A stretch of 64,000 nt of DNA from Glaciecola sp964446865 (GCA_964446865.1 CAYURD010000006.1:21124-85123); one strand, 5' to 3'; positions 27,935 to 36,490 are shown, numbered from the stretch's first letter. Translations and numbers: made by a program. The notes: generated by a model from the sequence alone, not told the origin.

Positions 27935-28513
27935 ATGAAAAAGCTCATTAAACTCCTTGTTAGAGCCGTGGCGACGATACTTGTGTTGCCACTTTTATTG
28001 ACATACTTTTTCATGGGGGCTGTCTTAAACAAAGACCAAACTTTAGCGGGTCATAGTCAACTGCTCAGTTTAATACCAGGTAAAACCGGGGTATATCTCA
28101 GAGCGGCGTTTTATCGATTGACCCTCAACAAGAGCGACGCTTCGGCATATATTGGTTTTGGAGCTTTGTTGTCTCAGGTGGATACAAGCATAGCATCTGG
28201 TGTTTATATTGGGCCACAGTGCAATATAGGAAGGTGCAGCATTGCGGGTGATACTCTGTTAGGCAGTGGCGTTCATGTCATGAGTGGTAAAAATCAACAT
28301 GCATTTGACGATATCAGTAAGCCCATAAGAGAGCAGGGTGGTACATTTCAGAAAGTCCAAATAGGCAAAAATTGCTGGATAGGCAACGGCGCAATGATTA
28401 TGGCTAATATTGGTGATAATTGTATAATTGCTGCAGGCTCTGTGGTGATAAATGACATCCCAGAAAAGTCGATAGTCGGTGGTAATCCAGCAAAAATTAT
28501 TAAAACGCGATAA
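27935..28513 (+). CDS. Left-handed beta-helix (hexapeptide) acyltransferase
   Basis: A 192-residue protein with one N-terminal membrane segment (about 5-30) and a hexapeptide-repeat domain: IGPQCNIGRCSIAGD, GSGVHVMSGKNQHAF (likely catalytic histidine), IGKNCWIGNGAMIM and the usual ending IPEKSIVGGNPAKII. Such enzymes acetylate or otherwise acylate sugars using acyl-CoA. The membrane anchor is unusual for the family and suggests action on a lipid-linked intermediate. It lies 23 bases after the glycosyltransferase. Confidence 0.82.
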   Translation: MKKLIKLLVRAVATILVLPLLLTYFFMGAVLNKDQTLAGHSQLLSLIPGKTGVYLRAAFYRLTLNKSDASAYIGFGALLSQVDTSIASGVYIGPQCNIGRCSIAGDTLLGSGVHVMSGKNQHAFDDISKPIREQGGTFQKVQIGKNCWIGNGAMIMANIGDNCIIAAGSVVINDIPEKSIVGGNPAKIIKTR

Positions 28514-28586
28514 TGTGCAGGTAATATGTTGCGCTAATGACGCACTCATAATATTGCCAATAGCGTTGATCTTAAGGAATATACAA

Positions 28587-29417
28587 ATGCAATCGAACAA
28601 AAATACATCTGTTTTTAAAAAAGCTCGCTGTTTAAGTAAGAGTTTATTAGTGACGTTAACGTTTGCTTTGTGTTTTTTCTCAAGTGCTTATGCCGTTGAA
28701 GATAACAACACGCAAGTACCATTACCAGAACTCATAAAAAGCATGAAACCATCAATCGTCGGTATCGGGATTTATGCGCCAATCAAATCTAAAGCTCCAA
28801 GGATCATCGGGTCGGGGTTTGTGGTGGGTAACGGTAAACATATTGTCACAAATTATCACGTAGTTTCAAAAGAGCTCGATCCCACTATTGTCGAGCACTA
28901 TGTTGCTTTATCTGGGGAAGGGAAGCAGCCTCGTGTCCACAAAATGACCTTGGTGGGGGTCGATCCAGTCCATGATTTAGCCATTTTATCAATTGAAGAT
29001 GACTTACCGCCAGTCACGCTAGGCAGCAACTCGTTTGCAGACGCTGGCACAAACATTGTAATGACAGGCTATCCTATTGGGGCTGTATTAGGACTTTATC
29101 CAGCTACGCATGTGGGTATTGTTGCCGCTATCGCGCCAGACATTAATCCGGCATCAAATGCAGATGAATTAACGATTAGCATGTTGAATCGCCTAAAAGA
29201 CCCGTTTTTAATTTACCAGCTAGACATTACAGCATTTCCTGGTAACAGCGGCAGCCCTATATACAACAGACAAAATGGTGAAGTGATAGGGGTGCTAAAC
29301 AAAGTGTTCGTATCTGCAGGTAAAGAGTCAGCGCTCACAAATCCGAGTGGGATAAGCTATGCCATACCAATCTTGCAATTAAGGAAATTAGCGGCAAAGT
29401 ACAGTGTAGATTTATAG
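28587..29417 (+). CDS. Secreted trypsin-like serine protease (S1C, no PDZ)
   Basis: A 276-residue protein with a cleavable signal peptide (SLLVTLTFALCFFSSAYA) and a chymotrypsin-fold domain. The triad is His91 (TNYHVV), Asp130 (HDLAIL) and Ser221 (PGNSGSP). It is shorter than DegP/DegS and ends right after the protease domain, with no PDZ. I chose the ATG at 28587 because TAAGGA lies nine bases upstream and the signal peptide follows; the longer frame from 28479 overlaps the previous gene and adds a non-signal extension. It may process exported proteins of the locus. Confidence 0.83.
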   Translation: MQSNKNTSVFKKARCLSKSLLVTLTFALCFFSSAYAVEDNNTQVPLPELIKSMKPSIVGIGIYAPIKSKAPRIIGSGFVVGNGKHIVTNYHVVSKELDPTIVEHYVALSGEGKQPRVHKMTLVGVDPVHDLAILSIEDDLPPVTLGSNSFADAGTNIVMTGYPIGAVLGLYPATHVGIVAAIAPDINPASNADELTISMLNRLKDPFLIYQLDITAFPGNSGSPIYNRQNGEVIGVLNKVFVSAGKESALTNPSGISYAIPILQLRKLAAKYSVDL

Positions 29418-29472
29418 ACATATAAATTGTAGTTACGAGTCTGGTTATTTAGCGGTTTGTTTTTATGCCAGC

Positions 29473-29574
29473 GGAGCGATATAGAGAACGGAGCGATATA
29501 GAGAACGGAGCGATATAGAGAACGGAGCGATACAGAGAACGGAGTGATATAGAGAACGGAGCGATACAGAGAAC
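29473..29574. repeat. Six tandem copies of a 17-base unit
   Basis: Units at 29473, 29490, 29507, 29524, 29541 and 29558 read GGAGCGATATAGAGAAC, with single T/C changes in copies 4-6. There are no spacers. The array fills the gap between convergent protease and nucleotidyltransferase genes and ends seven bases before the latter's stop codon. Confidence 0.95.
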
Positions 29575-29580
29575 GTTTAA

Positions 29581-30708
29581 CTATTTGCGAAAAATAAACT
29601 CGCCGAAGGTCTTTTTTACGAGCGTACGGTAACTTTTATATATCATGTGTTTAATAAACTTGATGATAGGCATTTTGCTTAAATGACCTCTAACGTAAAC
29701 TTTAAATCGTACTAGTGTATTGCTTGAATCTGCCAAATATTCACTGTTTGGAAATACCGCTAAAGAGAAATCCGTAGCATGTTGCTGGTGTTTCTTAAGC
29801 GCCTGCGAATCCAAAAATGAAGCACAATAGGGCAAGCTGTGCTCTTTAAATAAGATATTTAGCAGGCCAATGAGAATATAAAACTCGCCTTCACACCCTG
29901 AATCAATAAACAAACTGTGTAGCTCATTTATATCATTGTTGTTGACGTAGCTTATGAGCATCTGATGAAGATCAAGGCAATCACGCAAGCCTTTTTCAAT
30001 GTCATCATTTAATAATAAATGAATGGCGCTGTGCAATATTAGATGTCTATCATCAAGTGCAAAAAGAGGCGTGTCGGTCGCTTGTTTGTCTTTAAAAATA
30101 CGTTTGATATCAATTGTTTTGCCCGCGCTGCCAGGCAATAGGTTGTGATGAATATCGAGTGTTACGCCTGTTTCGAGGTGAAAATATGGAGGAAGCTCAT
30201 GAGACCAGTCTCGATAGTATTTTTCGTCGTAATCATCTAGCTCTTTAGCTTGCCAACCATTAGCTTGTAAGCGCGATTCAATTTCACTTAATTGGTCTTT
30301 TTCGACCAAAATATCAATATCCGAAATCAATCGACCTTTCGCATTTGCTTTGTTGGTAACGATGTACGCAGCGCCTTTCATCAAGAGTATTGGTGTATTA
30401 GCCGCATCAAGGTCGTCTGCAATAGTGCGACACGCTTGTAAAACTTGTAAATATTGCGCGCTTGAAAAAGTACGAACCGACGTTAAGTGTCTTTTAAACG
30501 GCTCTGGGTAAGGAGATAGGTCGTCTACTCTGTATGCTATATAACCTTGTAGTTGAGAATGAATAAGAACGCGCAGTAACGCGTGATATAAGGCATGATA
30601 GTCGGCTTCCGTTTCGGCTTTTGTTTCGGTAAGTGTTTGCTGTACAGCAGACAAGTCGACAGAGATAAGAAAGTCACATAATGAGTGTCGCGTAATCTGC
30701 TTAAACAC
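29581..30708 (-). CDS. Nucleotidyltransferase family protein (NTP_transf_5 type)
   Basis: A 375-residue protein of the NTP_transf_5 nucleotidyltransferase group. The core is ILLMKGAAYIV (107-117), then GRLISDIDILVEK with D130-x-D132 as the metal-binding pair, and FHLETGVTLDIHHNLLPG further on. Members occur beside HprK-like kinases and PqqD-like proteins, including lasso-peptide tailoring clusters, where they may extend a phosphate or add a nucleotide. Here the gene overlaps the kinase by 8 bases and ends the four-gene cassette. The substrate is unknown. Confidence 0.8.
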   Translation of the reverse strand: MFKQITRHSLCDFLISVDLSAVQQTLTETKAETEADYHALYHALLRVLIHSQLQGYIAYRVDDLSPYPEPFKRHLTSVRTFSSAQYLQVLQACRTIADDLDAANTPILLMKGAAYIVTNKANAKGRLISDIDILVEKDQLSEIESRLQANGWQAKELDDYDEKYYRDWSHELPPYFHLETGVTLDIHHNLLPGSAGKTIDIKRIFKDKQATDTPLFALDDRHLILHSAIHLLLNDDIEKGLRDCLDLHQMLISYVNNNDINELHSLFIDSGCEGEFYILIGLLNILFKEHSLPYCASFLDSQALKKHQQHATDFSLAVFPNSEYLADSSNTLVRFKVYVRGHLSKMPIIKFIKHMIYKSYRTLVKKTFGEFIFRK

Positions 30709-31576
30709 TGACTAGCTCCTCTAGAAACTCTGCTAACGCATCTAACTGCGAATAGCTAACTTCAAACACCTCAGCTTTGCCGACTATATCCGTTAAAGTA
30801 TGAAAAGCGGGTTCGCCAATCACGCTATAGTTAAATGCGTTTGCAATTAATTTAGAGAAACCTATGGCTTGATCTACTTGGAATATATCTAAGTTAGCGT
30901 TCGCTTCGTAATTTAAATACACAATTGCCGATACATCGACTTCTTGCAAGGTATCAAAGGTTTTACGGCTCATGGTTCGTACCTGAGCAATTGAACCCTT
31001 GTGGGTGTTGTGTGTGACCTCACTGATAAAGTGCTCACAGCTGTCACTCGACACAAATGGTCGTATAATTTCAATCGATTCGTTTTTAAGCGACGTGGGT
31101 CGAAAAACAGGCGCCACTTTCCCTGTTTCTAAATTAATAAGCGCCATTTCGTCATAATATAAGTGCCAGCCATTAAGGCCTAAATACGTCGATGTGGTCG
31201 ATTTGCCAGAACCAGAGCGCGCAGGGAACAAGATCGCTTTTCCGTTTTTTTCGACTACTGAGCAGTGGATGAGTAAATGCGTATGATCATAAGCGGCAAT
31301 ACACCAGTTCATGCACCACTCTATAGAGGGTATAAGCTTAGTTGGTGATATTGGGTTAAATGGCTGTTGTCCATCAACCTGCAAAACAACTTGAGGTCTT
31401 AGTAAGGTGCGCAATAGGCTGGTTTTTTGTATATCAATTTGATAATCAGCAATACTTTCGTTATGGCTGATTGAATCGGGGTATAAGTTGTGTAATTGCT
31501 TGCAGATAGGATTGTTGTCGGAAGACGCAAGTCCGTTGACGAAGAATGTATAAAGACCGGTGTCAATACAATGCAT
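30701..31576 (-). CDS. HprK-related kinase A
   Basis: A 291-residue protein resembling the C-terminal kinase domain of HPr kinase/phosphorylase but without its N-terminal domain. The P-loop is ARSGSGKS (119-126), followed by LNGWHLYYDEMALI, equivalent to the acidic strand of HprK. It fits the group named HprK-related kinase A, which is distinct from PTS regulation. It starts directly after the PqqD-like gene's stop and overlaps the nucleotidyltransferase by 8 bases. The likely target is a protein or peptide, perhaps bound by the PqqD-like partner. Confidence 0.82.
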   Translation of the reverse strand: MHCIDTGLYTFFVNGLASSDNNPICKQLHNLYPDSISHNESIADYQIDIQKTSLLRTLLRPQVVLQVDGQQPFNPISPTKLIPSIEWCMNWCIAAYDHTHLLIHCSVVEKNGKAILFPARSGSGKSTTSTYLGLNGWHLYYDEMALINLETGKVAPVFRPTSLKNESIEIIRPFVSSDSCEHFISEVTHNTHKGSIAQVRTMSRKTFDTLQEVDVSAIVYLNYEANANLDIFQVDQAIGFSKLIANAFNYSVIGEPAFHTLTDIVGKAEVFEVSYSQLDALAEFLEELVSV

Positions 31577-31795
31577 TTATTCAATAAAATCCTGCAGTGT
31601 TAATGCCGAAAGAAGCTTAATTTGAGCTTCTTCGTTAAGATGTATAAATGCTTCTTCTTCAAGATTTGGGTGTTCTTCTCGAAGCAAACCAAATGCAATT
31701 GGCAGCTGAATGACCAATGTTTTATATGTGTCTTTGTCAAAAACAACAAAGGCTGACTTATCAGCCAGCCTTTTATAAATAAGGTTTGTTAGCAT
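31577..31795 (-). CDS. PqqD-like peptide-binding protein of the HprK-related kinase A system
   Basis: A 72-residue protein with a PqqD-like pattern: LADKSAFVVFDKDTYKTLVI, then a helical C-terminus (NEEAQIKLLSALTLQDFI). PqqD proteins are small winged-helix chaperones that bind precursor peptides and present them to modifying enzymes. It begins 6 bases after the Tat-signal protein's stop codon and ends next to the kinase start, so all are probably translated together. Its small size and context support the assignment more than sequence identity does. Confidence 0.72.
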   Translation of the reverse strand: MLTNLIYKRLADKSAFVVFDKDTYKTLVIQLPIAFGLLREEHPNLEEEAFIHLNEEAQIKLLSALTLQDFIE

Positions 31796-31801
31796 TAGTA
31801 C

Positions 31802-32494
31802 CTATAGGACGTGTTGCCTTCTTAATAGCTTTCTTAAGTCACTTTCGGTTAATTTGTTTGGTGCACCGTAGCTAGAAGTTAACACACTAAGCGTATGTAC
31901 TTCACTGCCTTCGTGCAACGAACCCCAAACATGTTCTAAAAACGCCTTAAGGCCGTCACTACCTTTAAATTGGTGATCGACTTGAGCTAAACCGAAGAGT
32001 ACATTACAGTAAACTGTCACCAAATGTTTAACCTTTGCAGGCTGGCTGTGTATGTTTCGTAATGTGTGGCCAACGTTTATGTGCAATGGTGGAGTGTGTT
32101 TTCCAAACGCTGCAATATCGATTCGTTTTTTGTCTAATAGATCCTTAACGACACCATAATAAAAGTCTTTTTTCTTTGCTCTAGGGTGGTTATTGAATCG
32201 AGAGTTTTTATTAACCCCCATCACCATATGCGTCAGTCTTTCTTTTTGACTTTCAGTTGGATGGCCTTGTGCTAGATCTTTCCAAAAGTCTGGCCAGCGG
32301 CCACCATGAAATGGTCTGACTGTACAGCTTGAATTTATGCTCTGAGAACCACCAGAGACGCCAGAAACGTTACAAGTGCCCCACACATTTGATGCTGGCA
32401 AAATTGATATGCCAGCAATCGCTGAAGTCTTTTTTACAAACCCACGACGAGCTTTATTTCGCTCGGTAGTATTACTTGTATTGTTGTTGTCCAT
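31802..32494 (-). CDS. Tat-signal protein of unknown function, first gene of the kinase cassette
   Basis: A 230-residue protein not assigned to a named family. The N-terminus has a twin-arginine signal: ARRGFVKKTS (15-24), a hydrophobic stretch and a small-residue region near SNVWG. A short Ser/Gly/Asn-rich segment with two cysteines follows (about 41-58). The rest is helical and basic, with several His residues (HTPPLHINVGHTLRNIH), and ends in RRQHVL with no PEP-CTERM tail. It leads the cassette with the PqqD-like, kinase and nucleotidyltransferase genes, so it may be a substrate or a periplasmic effector. Confidence 0.6.
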   Translation of the reverse strand: MDNNNTSNTTERNKARRGFVKKTSAIAGISILPASNVWGTCNVSGVSGGSQSINSSCTVRPFHGGRWPDFWKDLAQGHPTESQKERLTHMVMGVNKNSRFNNHPRAKKKDFYYGVVKDLLDKKRIDIAAFGKHTPPLHINVGHTLRNIHSQPAKVKHLVTVYCNVLFGLAQVDHQFKGSDGLKAFLEHVWGSLHEGSEVHTLSVLTSSYGAPNKLTESDLRKLLRRQHVL

Positions 32495-32804
32495 TTATAA
32501 AACCCTATAACTTCTCAAACTGGTACTATCAATGCAAAAAGTGTACCTACTTATAAGCGCCTGATTTTACAAGTATTACCGAAGCGATAAATCTTAACTG
32601 TAAAAAACCGTGACACTTTTGAAATGGCTCAATCTTTCCTACGGTGAGTATACCGCAAACTCTACGTAACGGCAATTTACCAAAATTTACTTTTAAGCTA
32701 AGGAGGTGAGGGTGATTGAGATGTGTTCAAATAACTGAAAAGCTAGGCAAAATATGCACATTGGTTTACCATATACACATTAATAGACTCTACCGAATAT
32801 ATAC
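32495..32804. other. Divergent intergenic region with a perfect Shine-Dalgarno match
   Basis: 310 bases between the Tat-signal protein gene (leftward) and the epimerase gene (rightward). TAAGGAGGTGA at 32699-32709 is an 11-base complement to the canonical 16S rRNA 3' end. It is followed by an eight-codon frame, GTG at 32712 to TGA at 32736-32738. No convincing promoter was placed for either gene. Confidence 0.5.
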
Positions 32805-33824
32805 ATGAAAATTTTGGTCACCGGTGCTGCTGGGTTTATTGGCGCGCATACTGCTCGTCACTTGCTTGGTATGAAAAATGAAAAAATTGAAGTAGTAGGT
32901 ATCGATAATATTAATGATTATTATGACACTTCTCTAAAGCAAGCTCGCATTGAATGGGTTGAAACACATCGCCACGCCGAACGTTTTACCTTTATCAAAA
33001 TGGACATATCAGACCGAGATGCCATGGCGACCCTTTTTGCCAACCACCAATTTGACAAAGTAATTCATTTAGCGGCCCAAGCCGGCGTGAGATTTTCAAT
33101 TACTAATCCTCATGCTTATGTTGATTCAAACATTGTTGGGTTTATGAATATTTTAGAAGGTTGCCGTCACAATAAAGTCGAGCATTTATGTTACGCCTCG
33201 AGCAGCAGCGTGTATGGTGCAAATGAATCTATGCCGTTTTCAGTCGATGATAACGTTGACCACCCAGTTTCATTATACGCTGCGAGCAAAAAAGCAAACG
33301 AGCTTATGGCGCATACTTACAGTCATTTGTACGACTTACCCACAACTGGATTGCGCTTTTTTACAGTCTATGGTCCGTGGGGCCGTCCCGATATGGCACC
33401 GTTTAAATTCACCAAAGCGATTAGCGAAGGTGACGCGATAGACGTTTATAATTACGGGAACCATAGGCGCGACTTCACTTACATTGATGATATCGTTAAT
33501 GGCGTTATAAAGGCGACGATGCATACTGCGCAAGTAGACGCTGCGTGGGACCCTAAATCGCCATCACCAAGCACGAGTAAAGCACCATGGCGGGTTTATA
33601 ATATAGGGGCCCAAACGCCTGTACATCTTCTCACCTTTATAGAGCTTATCGAAAAGTCACTCGGCAAAAAAGCAGAAAAGAATTTGTTGCCAATGCAAGC
33701 AGGAGACGTGCCCGATACCTATGCGAATGTCGAATCTTTGATTGCCGATGTTGGCTATGAGCCAAGCGTTCCTCTAGAGCAAGGCATTGAAGAATTTGTG
33801 AAGTGGTATAAGTCATTTTATTGA
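32805..33824 (+). CDS. UDP-glucuronate 4-epimerase-like NAD-dependent epimerase
   Basis: A 339-residue extended short-chain dehydrogenase/reductase. The NAD-binding motif GAAGFIG is at residues 7-13 and catalytic Y158-x3-K162 lies in YAASK. The opening VVGIDNINDYYDTSLKQARI is characteristic of UDP-glucuronate 4-epimerases (Cap1J/LspL type), which supply UDP-galacturonate for surface polysaccharides. It is isolated on the plus strand beside the exopolysaccharide region and convergent with the ABC exporter. Specificity between uronic acids and neutral sugars rests on the N-terminal signature only. Confidence 0.85.
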   Translation: MKILVTGAAGFIGAHTARHLLGMKNEKIEVVGIDNINDYYDTSLKQARIEWVETHRHAERFTFIKMDISDRDAMATLFANHQFDKVIHLAAQAGVRFSITNPHAYVDSNIVGFMNILEGCRHNKVEHLCYASSSSVYGANESMPFSVDDNVDHPVSLYAASKKANELMAHTYSHLYDLPTTGLRFFTVYGPWGRPDMAPFKFTKAISEGDAIDVYNYGNHRRDFTYIDDIVNGVIKATMHTAQVDAAWDPKSPSPSTSKAPWRVYNIGAQTPVHLLTFIELIEKSLGKKAEKNLLPMQAGDVPDTYANVESLIADVGYEPSVPLEQGIEEFVKWYKSFY

Positions 33825-33906
33825 AGCTTTGCAGGCTTGGTAGCCTTGTGAAATTCAAAATTGGCGAATTGCTAAAGTATTGATTACCTTAGCGTTTAAC
33901 AACTGA

Positions 33907-35670
33907 TTATACTAATTGTAAATCAACAAACTCTTTATAAACCTCACTGCTGAGGTATAGCTCATCATGTTTGCCACTGGCAATAATGCGGCCTTTATCG
34001 AGCACAATTATTTCGTCAGCATTTACCACCGTCGATAGGCGATGGGCGATGATCAATGTGGTTTTATCTTCCACTAGCTTATCAAGTGCTTTTTTGACAT
34101 ATTGTTCGCTATTAGCGTCAAGTGCGCTCGTTGCTTCATCTAGTAATAATATTGGCCGTTTTGCGACAATGGCTCGCGCAATAGCGATACGCTGCTTTTG
34201 ACCGCCGCTTAATTTAATGCCTCGCTCACCTAGTTCGCTGTTGTAAGCATCAGGGAGCTGCTCAATAAATTCGTGGGCATATGCCAGTTTTGCTGCTTCA
34301 ATGATGTCATTTTTTGAGGCATTAGGATTAGAAAAGCCAATATTCTCAGCTACGCTACCCGCAAAAATAACAGCATCTTGTGGAACCAGTGCGAACTGCT
34401 CTCGAAGGCTTGTTAGCGTGATAGTATCAATCGGTGCGCCAAATAATTTAATGCTGCCTGATTGAGCCTCGTAGAAGCGCAGTAATAATTGGAAAATAGT
34501 CGATTTACCCGCACCGCTATGCCCGACAACGGCAACGCGTTTGCCTTTACTTATGCTTACGTTAATGTTTTCTAGCACTGGTTTTTGCTCTGCTTCATAA
34601 GCAAAGCTTACTTCATGCAAACTTAGCGCAAGCTCAGCACTTTCGACATTTTTTGTGATATCAAGTTTACCTGTATCGTTAACTGCAGGTACTTCTTGCA
34701 TAAGTTCAACAATTCGTTCTGAAGCGCCCGCTGCTTTTTGTAATTCGCCAATGACTTCGCTGATGGTTGCTATTGCGCCACCTGCAAGCACGGCATAAAA
34801 TACAAATGCGGTGAGCTCGCCAACAGTGATACTTTTATCAATTACCATTAAAGCGCCAACATAGGCGACAATAAAAATAGCCGTTAAGCTGATCACCATG
34901 ACAATTGAGATTAACAGCGCTCTAAAATGAATACGTTTGCGGGCTTGTTGCATAACCGCTTCAACTTTTTCAGCAAATAGTTTGCTGCTAATTGCTTGGT
35001 GATTGTAGGCTTGCACGGTATGTATTTCATGAAGGCTTTCGTCAATCATGCCGCCCACTTTTGCCACTTTATCTTGGCTTAATTTACTATGTACACGCAC
35101 TTTTGCGCCTAAGATCCTGATGGGAATAAGCATTAAAGGTACGGCAACAAACACCATTAAGGTGAGTTTTAGGCTGGTGATAGCCATTAATATAAGTGCG
35201 CCCAAAAACATCACCAACGAGCGTAGCGCCATCGAGACGCCAGTGCCTACAACAGACTGCAACAAAGTGGTATCACTCGTGAAGCGCGAAATAATTTCGC
35301 CAGTGCGAGTATTTTCAAAAAAACTAGGAGTAAGCGTAACTAAGTGGGTAAAAAGCGCTTTACGAATATCAGCGCAAACTCGTTCGCCTAGCCATACCAT
35401 CCAATAGAATCTGAAGTAAGTAGCAATTGCGCCAAAAATCACGACAGCTAACACCATGTAAAGTGAGCGCACAAGCGCATCTTTGTTATTTGCGACAAAG
35501 CCTTGGTCAATGACATACTTTATTCCCTGACCGAGCAGCAACCAAGCTAAGGAACTGAGCATTAGCGCGACAAGTGCAATGGCTACTTGTTTTTTATAAG
35601 GTGCTAAGTGTGAAAAAAGCCAGGCGATGATTTGCCTACTTGTTTGTTTTTGGGTCAAAATGCTTTCCAT
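33907..35670 (-). CDS. MsbA-like ABC exporter (fused permease-ATPase)
   Basis: A 587-residue half-transporter. Six membrane segments (about 30-310) are followed by an ATPase domain with Walker A GHSGAGKST (near 385), signature LSGGQKQR, Walker B ILLLDEATSALD and a switch histidine (IIAHRLST). The type fits MsbA-related exporters of lipids or peptides; substrate cannot be told from sequence, and I do not call it msbA because lpxK is absent. Its start overlaps the upstream gene by 16 bases, so the two are coupled. Confidence 0.85.
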   Translation of the reverse strand: MESILTQKQTSRQIIAWLFSHLAPYKKQVAIALVALMLSSLAWLLLGQGIKYVIDQGFVANNKDALVRSLYMVLAVVIFGAIATYFRFYWMVWLGERVCADIRKALFTHLVTLTPSFFENTRTGEIISRFTSDTTLLQSVVGTGVSMALRSLVMFLGALILMAITSLKLTLMVFVAVPLMLIPIRILGAKVRVHSKLSQDKVAKVGGMIDESLHEIHTVQAYNHQAISSKLFAEKVEAVMQQARKRIHFRALLISIVMVISLTAIFIVAYVGALMVIDKSITVGELTAFVFYAVLAGGAIATISEVIGELQKAAGASERIVELMQEVPAVNDTGKLDITKNVESAELALSLHEVSFAYEAEQKPVLENINVSISKGKRVAVVGHSGAGKSTIFQLLLRFYEAQSGSIKLFGAPIDTITLTSLREQFALVPQDAVIFAGSVAENIGFSNPNASKNDIIEAAKLAYAHEFIEQLPDAYNSELGERGIKLSGGQKQRIAIARAIVAKRPILLLDEATSALDANSEQYVKKALDKLVEDKTTLIIAHRLSTVVNADEIIVLDKGRIIASGKHDELYLSSEVYKEFVDLQLV

Positions 35671-36284
35671 TCGATATCAGTAGAGAGTAGTAGCTCTCTG
35701 AGAGACAGTGCCCTTGGGATCCCTTTTCCTCTAACCGTCCAGCAGTGGCCGGCACAGGCTGCTGCCATGATCCCTTTCGTCGGTTTTAATAGCAGGTACT
35801 TTGCTTGCTTGGGCACAATATCAAAGTATTCGCCAGACTTTGAAAACCAGCCAAATTTATTTAAATGGAAACGGTCGGAAGCTTCTATATCTATACAATC
35901 GAGTTCGATATGTTGTGTGCCCATAGATTCAACGTAAACCGGAACAACATCCCCTTTTTTCGCAATTTGAGAATACCATTGTAAGGTGCGATCGGGTGTT
36001 TGTGAGCTAAGTGGGCATTTGCCACTTTGTTTTGCTTGCCAACTGCCGTTGTGGACATCTACATTGATAGGCGCCTTACCTTCGAGTAAGTGCATTGTCG
36101 CGTTTTTAATGTGGTGGCTTAAGCCTTTTAACTTTCTTTTCAACAAGTTGGGATCACTGATCGTACTGCTAGCCAGCACTTGTAATTCTCGCTCATACAA
36201 GGCATTACTTAACTCTGCAAAGTTTGGATATTTTGCTGCTAAATGAAATATGTCAGTTTGTTGGTCTTGTTGTTCTATCGCCAT
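35655..36284 (-). CDS. Conserved-looking protein of unknown function, coupled to an ABC exporter
   Basis: A 209-residue soluble protein that I do not recognise. There is no signal peptide or membrane helix. The middle has a beta-rich section (VVPVYVESMGTQHIELDCI) and the C-terminus is LLKPTKGIMAAACAGHCW, with two nearby cysteines, then VRGKGIPRALSLREL. The last 16 bases overlap the ABC exporter's start, suggesting a shared function, perhaps regulation or substrate handling. Confidence 0.6.
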   Translation of the reverse strand: MAIEQQDQQTDIFHLAAKYPNFAELSNALYERELQVLASSTISDPNLLKRKLKGLSHHIKNATMHLLEGKAPINVDVHNGSWQAKQSGKCPLSSQTPDRTLQWYSQIAKKGDVVPVYVESMGTQHIELDCIDIEASDRFHLNKFGWFSKSGEYFDIVPKQAKYLLLKPTKGIMAAACAGHCWTVRGKGIPRALSLRELLLSTDIEWKAF

Positions 36285-36345
36285 TAATGTCTTTTATATT
36301 TATCTTGCCTATACTGGCAGGAACCTCCAATTTTACTTTTCACAT

Positions 36346-36490
36346 GTCATTCTGGCGAAGGCCAAAACCTCCTGCTACATACGCTGTTCCAAAAAATGGC
36401 GACAACTCACACTAAAACGAACAATCACTTGGCAAGGTTCAAAGAGTTCCAAGGAGGTTCCCGACGACTCGGGAATGACGAGGTTTTTAT
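36346..36490. repeat. REP-like palindromic element, copy 1
   Basis: Left part GTCATTCTGGCGAAGGCC (36346-36363). The right part contains the hairpin TTCCCGA/TCGGGAA (36458-36464, 36469-36475) followed by TGACGAGGTTTTTAT. The right part closely matches the right part of copy 2 (57628-57660), including an upstream CAAAGAG, and the left part resembles the GTCATCCTCGCGAAGGCG sites there. It resembles the extragenic palindromes common in proteobacteria. Confidence 0.7.

Noticed and set aside
29473..29574. CRISPR-like array
   Set aside because: Units are directly adjacent with no spacers and are only 17 bases; no cas genes nearby.
29581..32494. Lasso peptide biosynthetic cluster
   Set aside because: The kinase, nucleotidyltransferase and PqqD-like genes recall tailoring genes, but there is no asparagine-synthetase-like cyclase, B2 protease or short precursor in the cassette; the asparagine-synthase-like gene at 15573 belongs to the polysaccharide operon.
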